From Pirellulales bacterium (lineage in GTDB: Bacteria > Planctomycetota > Planctomycetia > Pirellulales > JALHPA01): a DNA stretch of 53,663 nt. The stretch spans positions 1 through 53,663 of the forward strand of contig JANRLT010000023.1 in NCBI GenBank assembly GCA_033762255.1. The letters are read 5' to 3'. Below, one piece after another: positions 43,877-52,253 of this stretch (position 1 is its first letter; each line of letters starts with the position of its first letter). The notes beneath the pieces were generated by a model. The model had not been told where the DNA came from. It did not search any database and saw nothing but the letters and a program-made list of their open reading frames with translations. Both the position numbers and the translations under genes were made by a program.

Positions 43877-44784
43877 GCGCAGGCCTCCCCGGCGCAACGC
43901 CTGCAAGCAGCCATTCCCCGGTTGACGGCTTCGATACGGACTCTGTTGACCAGCGGCTGCGGAGCCTTGTGTTCCGATTTGAATACCAGGCCCAACAAAA
44001 CGCTGACCATCAAAAATAAAAAGCTGGCGATTGTCAGATAGGCGACTTTGCGGCCGCGCTGGGCGGGGCGGTATAACGCGCAAAACAGCAGCGCGCAGAT
44101 TAACCATCCGGTGATGATGGCCGAACGCCAGATGACCGGATCATGCCAGGGGATGATCCCTTGCTGGACCAGGTTAAAAATTACTCCGGCCACGATGCCC
44201 AGTATAATCAAAATCGCCGCCCCCACCACCGAGCGTTGATTGGCTAGTTCCAGCCATTCCAGGTTTGGCAGCCGAAAGCGGGCGGTGGGGGGCTGTTTGG
44301 CTTTGAGCCGAGCCGCCTGCAGCAAATACATGATCCCCATGGCAAAGCCAAACACCACCACCACATATCCCAGCAGCAACAACAGGGTGTGCAGGGTAAA
44401 CCAAATGGAAGCGGCCCGTTCCTGGGGAAAGGGTTGTCCATCGGCAAATCGGGAAGTGGCAATCAACAATAACACCAACGGGAGAAAAAAAATCCCGCTC
44501 CGGGCGCGGGGTTGCAAAGCCAAGGTCAACAAATACATCACCCCCAACACCCAGGCGGCCAGCAGGTAGTACTCGGCGGAACTGGACAGCGGCGTATGGT
44601 GTGTCAGGACCGCCTCGTAGCCGCGATAACCCAGGTACAGGGTGTGGGCAATTAAGCCAGCCAGGGCAAAGATCCACAACAGCACATTTCGCCAGGCGCT
44701 GTGAAAGATCAGCCGGGAAATCTCCAACCCCAGCGCAACGCCGTAACTAGCGGCAAAGCAGGTGATGGAGATGCGTTCTAACAT
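43873..44784 (-). CDS. HemX/CcsA-like cytochrome c assembly family membrane protein
   Basis: About 303 residues from the ATG at 44784 (the frame extends to 44847). At least seven hydrophobic segments are seen, with the family region FTLHTLLLLLGYVVVVFGFAMGIMYL and a WHDPVIW motif. It belongs to the CcsA/HemX superfamily: some members help haem delivery for c-type cytochromes and others regulate HemA levels. The tight ATGA overlap with hemA favours the HemX-like role. Confidence 0.85.
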   Translation of the reverse strand: MLERISITCFAASYGVALGLEISRLIFHSAWRNVLLWIFALAGLIAHTLYLGYRGYEAVLTHHTPLSSSAEYYLLAAWVLGVMYLLTLALQPRARSGIFFLPLVLLLIATSRFADGQPFPQERAASIWFTLHTLLLLLGYVVVVFGFAMGIMYLLQAARLKAKQPPTARFRLPNLEWLELANQRSVVGAAILIILGIVAGVIFNLVQQGIIPWHDPVIWRSAIITGWLICALLFCALYRPAQRGRKVAYLTIASFLFLMVSVLLGLVFKSEHKAPQPLVNRVRIEAVNRGMAACRRCAGEACA

Positions 44785-45000
44785 GCGCGATCCGATAACA
44801 AAATTAAACGTGTGTGGACGCCCCGCGGAGAGTGGACTAATTGTCATTTTAGGCTAACTCCCCCGTTTCGCGAATGGGCGGAAAACCCTGCGGAATTTGT
44901 CGATTCTAACCGTTAGCGAAGGCGTGGATGTCCTGGAATTTGCCGTCGAGGGCATTTTATCCCTAATTGCGGGGCAATTTGCGGGCAAAAAGAGCGCTAT

Positions 45001-45029
45001 TTTATCGGCCAAGGGACTTTGCCGATAAA
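45001..45029. promoter_or_regulatory. Hairpin in front of the large exported protein gene
   Basis: TTTATCGGC and GCCGATAAA form a perfect 9-bp stem with an 11-nt loop, about 50 bases before the ATG at 45080. It may be part of the 5' untranslated region or a terminator-like end of upstream transcription; no T-run follows on the plus strand. Confidence 0.35.
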
Positions 45030-45079
45030 GTTAATCGCGGTTTGCTAGGGATATAACAATTATTTTGGCCTGGGTGTTC

Positions 45080-48049
45080 ATGCGGCGGATCTACAGCCTG
45101 GTGCTGATCTTGGCCGGGAGCTGGCTGGCGGCGGCGACAGAGTCTCCGTCCCCCGACACCGCTGCGCCCCCCGTCGCTGCCCAGACGGCGCGCTCCCCCG
45201 CCCGGCCGGAACGGGTGGGGGGCGATCTTATGGCCGCCCGCCCCCAACGCGAAACCCCCGACCGTCCAGAAGAGGCGGTGCCGGTCTTTACCTGTGATTT
45301 TGGAGAGGCCTGGGACCAAAATTACGACCAGTGGCCCGACCGTTGGACCAGAGTGACATCTTCGATCTATCCACATTATTTGCCTGTAAAAATTGTGCCG
45401 GAGGTCCCCAATACCGATGCGGAGGCCGATGCGGCGGCACTATTGGCGGCTACTTCCGTGCCATCGTCCCCGGAGGCGACTTCCACCGTTCCCCCCGCGC
45501 CGGCAGGGTATGTCCTGCGGATAGAGCTGGATGGCGGCGGCGCGTTGGTACAGTCCCCTTTTATTCCGATTGTGGCTGAATTTACGTACATGCTCGAGGC
45601 CAATCTGCGGACGGCCGGCCTGCGGCAAAGCGCGGCGTTTGTCAGCATTACCTATTTCGACGCCAAGCGCCAACCGGTCGAATCAATGCGTTCCCCTCCC
45701 TTGGTGCTGGTCGAAAATTGGCATACGGTGCGCATTGCGACGGGCAGCCCGCCACGTGCGGGTGTCACCCACGCGGTGATAGGCTTGCATCTCGAACCCC
45801 TGCCGGGTCAAGCGGGGGATTTGCGCGGCCAGGCGGATTTTGCCGAACTCTGGCTGGGAAGGCTCCCCCGCATTACCTTAACCGCCAATCGGCCCAATCT
45901 GATCTATCTGGACGCCGAACGGCCCGAGATTATTTGCCGCGCGTCGGGTTTGAACCAGTCCTCGGCCAAGGTGGTGTTTGAATTGCTAGATCACCAAAGT
46001 CGGCAAATGCAAGAACTGGTTGAGTTGGAATTGAAGCCTGAACGAAATAATCAGGAGTATTCTTCCCCGCAAAAAAAGTTGTTTCCCCCCCAGGCGCCGT
46101 TGGGTGCTCCGCTTCATACGGGAATGAACCCTTCCCCCCTGCAAAAATCGTCCCACCCCCCCGTGACAGAAGTGGACCCCGGCCACCCGCAGACACCTTC
46201 GGTTGCCGTTGGTGCGTTGGCAAATCCTGGGGAAAAGCAGCAGGTTTTTTCCGGTCAAGTCACGTGGAAGCCCCCCATCACCCAACCCGGCTTTTACAAG
46301 GTTCGGGTGCAAATGCCCGGCGAGCTAGGCTCGGTCACCTTGCGGGAATTGACACTGGTGCTGATGAATTCCAAGCCCGCTGTCTCTGGCGGGGAATTTG
46401 GCTGGAGCCTGCCGCGCGGAGAAGCGGGAATTAGCTTTGGCGAACTGGCCGATCTGGCGGGCAATAGCGGTATCAGTTGGCTGAAGCTGCCGGTCTGGAA
46501 CGCCGCCAACCAACCGGGCCGCGAAGAGCAAATCTTGTGGCTGGCCGAACGCCTGGGCCTGAAGAAAATTGAAATGGTTGCCATGCTGACGGATCCGCCG
46601 GACACGGTGCGGGAGGCGATCTCGGGCGTGGATACCAGCCATGCGGCCGGTGTGTTTAGCGCGCCCAGCACGGTCTGGTACCCCACGTTAGAGCCGTTGG
46701 TCAGCCGCCTATCCACGCGGGTCCGGCACTGGCAGTTGGGGACCGACCAGGATTTTAGTTTTATTGGCTTTAGCGAGACCGAACCCCTGGTTCAAAATAT
46801 TCGCAAACTGTTTGCCCGATTTGGCCAGCGGATGCAGTTTTTGGTGGCTTGGGATTGGCTGCGGGAACTTCCCGCGGAAAAACCCGCGTGGGACATCGCC
46901 GTGCTTTCCACCCGGCCCGCCTTGACCGCCGCCGAACAGCGGCAATATCTGCAGGGTCAGACTGGTCAGATGGTAAAAAAATGGACGGTCATTGAACCAC
47001 TTTCCGCCGAGGAATACGCCCAAGAAACTCGCATCGCCGATCTGGTCCAACGCATGGTTGAAGCTAAAACCGGCGGCGCGACCGCGATCTTTGTGGGGGA
47101 TTTGATCGACTCGCGCACGGGCCTGCTTAATAACGACGGCACGGCCTCCCCTTTGTATCTTCCCTGGCGGACAACCGCCTATGAACTGGCTGGAGCCGAA
47201 TACCAAGGGGAGCTGGCACTCGCCCCCAATGTCCAAAATCGCCTGTTTCAGCGGGGAACGGATGCGGTCTTGGTCTTGTGGGCTGACGCTCCCCAACAGG
47301 TGCGGCTCAATGCCGGGCCGGGGACGCGCATCGTTGATGTGTGGGGCCGGGTCTCCACCCCGGTGCGGGATGGAGAGGAACTGGTGCTGCCGCTAGGGGC
47401 CGAACCGATCTTTTTGACGCGGGTCAATGTCGGGCTGTTGCGTTTTCAAATGCATGTGCAATTCGCCCAAACCCGCCTGGCCAATTTATTTGGCAGACCG
47501 CAGACCAACGGTCTGGTGCTAAGCAATTCTTTTAACCAATCAGTTTCAGGAAGCGTAAAATTTGAGTGGCCGGAGTCGTGGCGGACCGCTTCGCGCGAGA
47601 TCACGTTTAAACTAGCCCCCCGGGAAACCGCCACTTTTCCCGTGGAATTGATTTTGCCCATCAATGCCGGCACGGGCAAACAGACCGTAAAAATGCGGGT
47701 CTTTATTGACGCCGAACGCGCTTACGAATTTCGCACCGAACGCGAACTGGAAGTCGGGTTGGATGACATCTTTGCCGAATACACCACGCGGCTGACACCC
47801 CGCGGCGACCTGGAAATTGAGCAACGCCTGACCAACCAGACCGAGGAAGCCGTCAGTTTCAAATGCTATCTCTTTGCCCCGGAACGCAAACGCCTGGCCC
47901 TCCAGGTGCAGGATCATGGGCGGGGGATTGACTTAAAGACGTTTTTTTTGCCCAATGCGTCAGATTTGATCGGGGAAGAGATTTACGTCCGGGCGGAGGA
48001 AGTCAGCGGCTCGCGGGTGCTAAATTACCGGTTCAAGGTCACGCCGTAA
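45080..48049 (+). CDS. Large exported protein with glycosidase-like region
   Basis: About 989 residues with a signal peptide (MRRIYSLVLILAGSWLAAATE). After a low-complexity Pro/Ala region comes a beta-sandwich-like part, then a region (about 455-710) with ISWLKLPVWNAANQ, HWQLGTDQDFSFIG and FLVAWDWLRELP that looks like a TIM-barrel glycosidase-like domain, though I cannot place catalytic residues. The C-terminal part has two or more beta-sandwich-like regions (PRETATFPVELILP). The protein shares overall architecture, but no obvious close similarity, with the 1,524-residue protein at 8263. A TTG start 15 bases upstream is less likely. Confidence 0.72.
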   Translation: MRRIYSLVLILAGSWLAAATESPSPDTAAPPVAAQTARSPARPERVGGDLMAARPQRETPDRPEEAVPVFTCDFGEAWDQNYDQWPDRWTRVTSSIYPHYLPVKIVPEVPNTDAEADAAALLAATSVPSSPEATSTVPPAPAGYVLRIELDGGGALVQSPFIPIVAEFTYMLEANLRTAGLRQSAAFVSITYFDAKRQPVESMRSPPLVLVENWHTVRIATGSPPRAGVTHAVIGLHLEPLPGQAGDLRGQADFAELWLGRLPRITLTANRPNLIYLDAERPEIICRASGLNQSSAKVVFELLDHQSRQMQELVELELKPERNNQEYSSPQKKLFPPQAPLGAPLHTGMNPSPLQKSSHPPVTEVDPGHPQTPSVAVGALANPGEKQQVFSGQVTWKPPITQPGFYKVRVQMPGELGSVTLRELTLVLMNSKPAVSGGEFGWSLPRGEAGISFGELADLAGNSGISWLKLPVWNAANQPGREEQILWLAERLGLKKIEMVAMLTDPPDTVREAISGVDTSHAAGVFSAPSTVWYPTLEPLVSRLSTRVRHWQLGTDQDFSFIGFSETEPLVQNIRKLFARFGQRMQFLVAWDWLRELPAEKPAWDIAVLSTRPALTAAEQRQYLQGQTGQMVKKWTVIEPLSAEEYAQETRIADLVQRMVEAKTGGATAIFVGDLIDSRTGLLNNDGTASPLYLPWRTTAYELAGAEYQGELALAPNVQNRLFQRGTDAVLVLWADAPQQVRLNAGPGTRIVDVWGRVSTPVRDGEELVLPLGAEPIFLTRVNVGLLRFQMHVQFAQTRLANLFGRPQTNGLVLSNSFNQSVSGSVKFEWPESWRTASREITFKLAPRETATFPVELILPINAGTGKQTVKMRVFIDAERAYEFRTERELEVGLDDIFAEYTTRLTPRGDLEIEQRLTNQTEEAVSFKCYLFAPERKRLALQVQDHGRGIDLKTFFLPNASDLIGEEIYVRAEEVSGSRVLNYRFKVTP

Positions 48050-48294
48050 GGAGTAATAAAATTACAGTAGAAATCTAGCAAATATTACAGGCTGATAGCT
48101 ATTAAATTTAACGGATAACTGTGTTATTTGAGCAAGTGAATAACTTGTGGAGTATGGAAGTATTAAAATTATGACTATAATTCTTGTAATACAAAGGATT
48201 GTAATATCTGGCACAAAAGGTGCATAGGTTAATTTGTAAGTTCTGCTGACTGGATTAGCCAGAGGCTTTGTAATTCCCCATCAAGGGTTTTCCA

Positions 48295-49710
48295 ATGCCT
48301 CATTCTCATAAGCTTATCCAATCATTTGGTAAATACGCCTTACACCATGTTAGCTCTGGGCAAGCGCATACGATTTTGCGTCGCCTTTGGCAAATTTTGG
48401 CGATTTTGGCTTTCTTTCTGGTCCAAATCTTTTGGATGGGAGAAGTTCGGCGAATTTCTGGCGAAGAAATTTCCCGTGTCAATCTACCTGGTGAAGCATG
48501 GCGGCGGCATGTGATAGACGATCGTTATGACGGACCCGATGGAACAAAACTGGGTGATGTCAATGGCGATGGACGCTTGGATGTGGTGACTGGGTGGGAA
48601 AGCGAGGGGTTGACCGTTGCCTATTTGCAGCCGGAATCACAATTTATCCGCCGTTCTTGGCCATCTGTCGTGGTGGGCAAAACTCCCAAGGCGGAAGATG
48701 CGGTTTTTTTGGATTTGAATCGAGATGGTAATTTGGATGTTATCAGTTCTTGCGAACAGCATGTGGAAAAAGCTTTTGTGCATTGGGGTCCGGTCCGGGA
48801 TAAGATCCTGGACCCGCACGCTTGGCGACAACAGGAACTGACGCCGATTAGTGGTATCTCGCAGTGGATGTTTGCCGAACCGATTCCCTTGCGGGATGGC
48901 GATCGAGAAGTTACCGCTGTTGTTCTCGGTGGCAAAAACTATGAACGCAATCAAACAGCCAAGCTTGGATTGGTGGTACCGGGTGATGATTTGGGGGCCG
49001 TCCAGGATTATCGCTGGCAGCCGTTAGCGGATGTATCTTGGGTCATGTCAATTATTGTCGCCGATCTCAATGGTGACAAACATGCTGATATTCTTTATTC
49101 AGATAAACATGGTCCCGGTTGCGGTGTGTGGTGGTTGGAAAATCCTGGTTCCGTAAAGCCCTCTGAATCTTGGTCAAAGCATGCCGTGACCACTGGGGTT
49201 TTGGACGGTTGCATGCTCATTGCCTATGCCGATTTTGATGGTGATGGCCTGCGGGATGTGGTGGCTCCCGTGGATTTTCCCGTAGTGGAGGGGCAGACTC
49301 GACAGCGGTATTTGCGTCTACTCCGGCGGCTGCCATCAACGGAAGTCGCGTGGCAGCAACAAGATCTCATGCTTCCGCCACTTACAGGCCAGCCCAAGGC
49401 TGTCACGGTGGGAGATATCAATTTGGATGGCAAGGCGGATTTGGTTGTGAGCAGCACAGGGGCGGAAAATGGCCAGACAGGCACGTATTGGTTGGAGCAA
49501 GGTAACACTGTCTCGGCGCATGATTGGCAACCTCGGCGAATCGCGGCACCGACGGGTATTAAATACGACTTGGTGCATGTTGTGGATTTGGACGGCGATG
49601 GCGACCTGGATACGCTGACTAGCGAAGAAAAGGTGGAGGGCCGTGGCCTGGGAGTGTTTTGGTACGAGAACCCCGTACGTGCCAGAGCGGTACAGGAAGC
49701 GCCGCAATAA
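48295..49710 (+). CDS. FG-GAP/VCBS repeat protein
   Basis: 471 residues with one membrane helix near residues 29-48 (LWQILAILAFFLVQIFW), probably a signal anchor, then six or so FG-GAP-type calcium-binding blades, each with a DxNxDGxxD core: GDVNGDGRLDVV, LDLNRDGNLDVI, ADLNGDKHADIL, ADFDGDGLRDVV, GDINLDGKADLV, VDLDGDGDLDTL. Such a beta-propeller usually mediates surface binding. The gene is more AT-rich, especially at wobble positions, than its neighbours, and the gap before it is also AT-rich. Confidence 0.88.
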   Translation: MPHSHKLIQSFGKYALHHVSSGQAHTILRRLWQILAILAFFLVQIFWMGEVRRISGEEISRVNLPGEAWRRHVIDDRYDGPDGTKLGDVNGDGRLDVVTGWESEGLTVAYLQPESQFIRRSWPSVVVGKTPKAEDAVFLDLNRDGNLDVISSCEQHVEKAFVHWGPVRDKILDPHAWRQQELTPISGISQWMFAEPIPLRDGDREVTAVVLGGKNYERNQTAKLGLVVPGDDLGAVQDYRWQPLADVSWVMSIIVADLNGDKHADILYSDKHGPGCGVWWLENPGSVKPSESWSKHAVTTGVLDGCMLIAYADFDGDGLRDVVAPVDFPVVEGQTRQRYLRLLRRLPSTEVAWQQQDLMLPPLTGQPKAVTVGDINLDGKADLVVSSTGAENGQTGTYWLEQGNTVSAHDWQPRRIAAPTGIKYDLVHVVDLDGDGDLDTLTSEEKVEGRGLGVFWYENPVRARAVQEAPQ

Positions 49711-49748
49711 TCGCGGGACACACGTTTTTCAACTTGAAAGGAACGCAA

Positions 49749-50600
49749 ATGTCACACAATCGCAGATTCTTACACAGGTCCAACCGCCTAGTATTAGCTG
49801 GAGCACTCGCCCTGGCATGCGGTTTTTGCACGAGCGCGGCGCTGGCCGTACCGACCATCGTCACCGCTGGCTCCACGCCTAATAGTACAAATTACAGTGA
49901 CAGCGGATTAAACATCGGGAATAGCGGTTACTGGTTCGCCAATTTTGGGGCAGCCACCGCGGTGAGCGGCGCGCCGGTGGATCAGAACGATGCGAATGCA
50001 TTGCCAAGTTGGGTGCAGGTGGATTTTGATCCTGCCAGCGTGGCGTATTCATTTTCTTTAAATTCTCCTTCATCGGCCAGTTCCACCGGGGGCGTTACAA
50101 CTTACAACAATTTAATTTTGCCCGATGGATCCAGTGGTTTATCCGGGCAATTGGTCGACAATACCAACGCCAGCGGCACGCAAAGCAACAACATCATCAC
50201 CGCCTGGCGGTTTGGGGCTAACGCGCCTCCCGCGGCATTTATCCATGTGGTGTTGGATAACGCCCCCACCAGCGCCGAAACCATCGTCCAACGCTTGCGG
50301 GTGACGCATCGGAACGCCGCCCAGACCCTCAACCCCACTGCCACCTTTGACAATTTGGCGGCGGGCGCGAACGGCACGGCGGATGTCTATACGTTTCGCT
50401 TGGATGGGATTGAACCAGGAGGATCGTTCGCCGTGCAACTGCGGACAAACGGTAACACGGCGGGCACTGCGGATACCGCGCTGGCGGGTATTGCCTTTGA
50501 CGCCATTCCCGAACCTTCCAGCTTAGGATTGCTGGCATTAGGCGGCGCGGCAGCTGGCTTGATAGTTATCCGCCGTCGTCGGCAAGCAGGGCAGTACTAA
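49749..50600 (+). CDS. PEP-CTERM exported protein
   Basis: About 283 residues. The ATG at 49749 has an AAAGGAA ribosome site; the longer frame from 49659 overlaps the previous gene. A signal peptide (LVLAGALALACGFCTSAALA) is followed by a beta-rich domain (function unknown). The C-terminal signal AIPEPSSLGLLALGG, hydrophobic helix, and RRRRQAGQY tail is a full PEP-CTERM motif. It follows the FG-GAP gene by 38 bases and may be co-transcribed with it. Confidence 0.88.
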   Translation: MSHNRRFLHRSNRLVLAGALALACGFCTSAALAVPTIVTAGSTPNSTNYSDSGLNIGNSGYWFANFGAATAVSGAPVDQNDANALPSWVQVDFDPASVAYSFSLNSPSSASSTGGVTTYNNLILPDGSSGLSGQLVDNTNASGTQSNNIITAWRFGANAPPAAFIHVVLDNAPTSAETIVQRLRVTHRNAAQTLNPTATFDNLAAGANGTADVYTFRLDGIEPGGSFAVQLRTNGNTAGTADTALAGIAFDAIPEPSSLGLLALGGAAAGLIVIRRRRQAGQY

Positions 50601-50621
50601 CTATTGATTCAAAATATCTTG

Positions 50622-50704
50622 ACGCCTCCCCCCCGCGATTGATGAAGTTGTAAAGCAATCTTCCCCCCGAACGCTCCTTCTTCATCATCGCGGGGTCTGG
50701 GCGT
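50622..50704. promoter_or_regulatory. Large stem-loop between PEP-CTERM and DUF1559 genes
   Basis: CCCCGCGATTGATGAAG (50631-50647) pairs with CTTCATCATCGCGGGG (50680-50695), a 16-bp stem with a one-base bulge, and beyond a 4-nt internal loop ACGCC pairs with GGCGT (50622-50626 with 50700-50704). The loop is about 32 nt. It may be an intercistronic regulator or transcription-ending structure; there is no T-run. Confidence 0.5.
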
Positions 50705-50737
50705 TTATAAATCCATTACAAATCCAAGGAGAATTGA

Positions 50738-51694
50738 ATGGCACGAAATTCCCTTAGAGCCTTTACGCTCGTGGAATTGCTTGTTGTGATCGCGATAATC
50801 GGCTTGCTAATTGCATTGCTGTTGCCGGCAATTCAACAAGCTCGCGAAGCCGCCCGCCGCGCGCAGTGTATCAATAACCTTAAACAGACAGGCTTGGCAA
50901 TTCAAAATTACCACGATTCCCAGAAACGGCTCCCTAATTCCCGCAGGATCTGCGATTACATCACTTGGGCGGCCGAAATCTGGCCCTATTTGGAGGAAGG
51001 GACCGTGCGGGCCTTATGGAAAAAGGATGCTGATTATTACGGCCAGGCCCCCGCTGTCAGACAATACCAAGTGACGACCTACCTTTGTCCCTCCCGTCGC
51101 TCCAGCCCGCAAATCAGCTTGGACGGCGATTCCAACACCGACGCGGGGCCTCATACACCCGGTGCCTTGGGCGATTATGCGGCTAATTTGGGGGATACGC
51201 GCACATTGATGGATCGCCCGGAAGACCCCACCAATCGAAGTACATATCCCAACGGCCCCTTTATATACTCTGGAGCCAGTGAATCGGATAATGATTGTCA
51301 AAATTGCAAAAACTTTGAAGAGCTTCGCCCCAAATTTGTCGTGCGATACAAGAACATCACTGACGGGCTTTCCAAGACTCTGTTTATCGGCGAAAAGCAC
51401 GTGCCAGAGACAGCCTATGGTTTGGGGAGAGCCGGCGACAATTCAATTTACAATCCCGATTACCGCACTAGCCACGGCCGCTTCGGCGGACCAGGCTATG
51501 GTTTGGCTGAAGCCAACGAAGGATCAAATGCTCCCAATATCACAAAATTTCGTTTTGGCAGCGCACATCCGTCAATTTGTCATTTTTCTTGGGGGGATGC
51601 CAGTGTCCGATCGCTGAGAACAGACATCGATACCCTCACGTTGGCCTACTTATCCAATCGCGCTGATGGCAAGACGTTTACATTACCCCAGTGA
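50738..51694 (+). CDS. DUF1559-family pseudopilin-like protein
   Basis: 318 residues. The N-terminus has a type IV pilin-like methylation motif ([22 protein letters not shown]), preceded by Ala rather than the usual Gly at the cleavage site. The DUF1559 body ([27 protein letters not shown]..) and C-terminal H-x-G-like region ([19 protein letters not shown]) are typical of planctomycete families that are greatly expanded. The ribosome site is AAGGAG. The stop codon overlaps a possible GTG start of the next lipoprotein gene. Function in planctomycetes unknown. Confidence 0.93.
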   Translation: MARNSLRAFTLVELLVVIAIIGLLIALLLPAIQQAREAARRAQCINNLKQTGLAIQNYHDSQKRLPNSRRICDYITWAAEIWPYLEEGTVRALWKKDADYYGQAPAVRQYQVTTYLCPSRRSSPQISLDGDSNTDAGPHTPGALGDYAANLGDTRTLMDRPEDPTNRSTYPNGPFIYSGASESDNDCQNCKNFEELRPKFVVRYKNITDGLSKTLFIGEKHVPETAYGLGRAGDNSIYNPDYRTSHGRFGGPGYGLAEANEGSNAPNITKFRFGSAHPSICHFSWGDASVRSLRTDIDTLTLAYLSNRADGKTFTLPQ

Positions 51695-51735
51695 CATTGA
51701 TCAGATCCTATCTCAGCATACAGGTGAATTTTAAG

Positions 51736-52176
51736 GTGAAGTACAAACTCCCTTTGATTAAACGGGTCGCCTACGCGCTCTGGCTGGTACTCATCATTGG
51801 TTGCGGGTCAAGTGTGCCGGTCTATGAGGTCACCGGTGAAGTTGTCTTTCCCGATGGCAAGCCGTTGACTACGGGTATGGTTGAGTTTCGATCCATTGAT
51901 TTGCCCCTCACCTTCTTGGCCTCTGGCCCGATCGGGAAAGATGGCAAATTTCGCTTGGAGGGAGGCAAGCACGGGGCGGGGGCCACTCCCGCGAAATACA
52001 AGGTTATCGTGGTGGTTGATAAAGTTGCCCATGTTGATCGGCAAACGGGAAAACGCAAATCGCAATTCCCAATAGCTGCCGAATTCCGCGATTATCAATC
52101 CACACCCCTGGAATTCCGGGTCACGGACAATCCCGCGAATAATCACTTTCGCATTCAAGTACGCTCGCCGAAATAA
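51736..52176 (+). CDS. Small exported lipoprotein
   Basis: About 146 residues from a GTG at 51736 with an AGGTGA site; a GTG at 51691 that overlaps the DUF1559 stop is the alternative. A signal peptide ends at the lipobox LIIGC. The mature part has a carboxypeptidase-regulatory-like fold (YEVTGEVVFPDGKPLTTGMVEF) and an ending FRIQVRSPK. Such lipoproteins often follow DUF1559 genes in planctomycetes; the pairing suggests a shared surface structure. Confidence 0.85.
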   Translation: MKYKLPLIKRVAYALWLVLIIGCGSSVPVYEVTGEVVFPDGKPLTTGMVEFRSIDLPLTFLASGPIGKDGKFRLEGGKHGAGATPAKYKVIVVVDKVAHVDRQTGKRKSQFPIAAEFRDYQSTPLEFRVTDNPANNHFRIQVRSPK

Positions 52177-52253
52177 ACCGTATGACACGGCTTTCGGCAT
52201 TTACAGAATTAAATTTTTGCTACCCGTCACACGCATTGATTGGAGTTTTTGCT

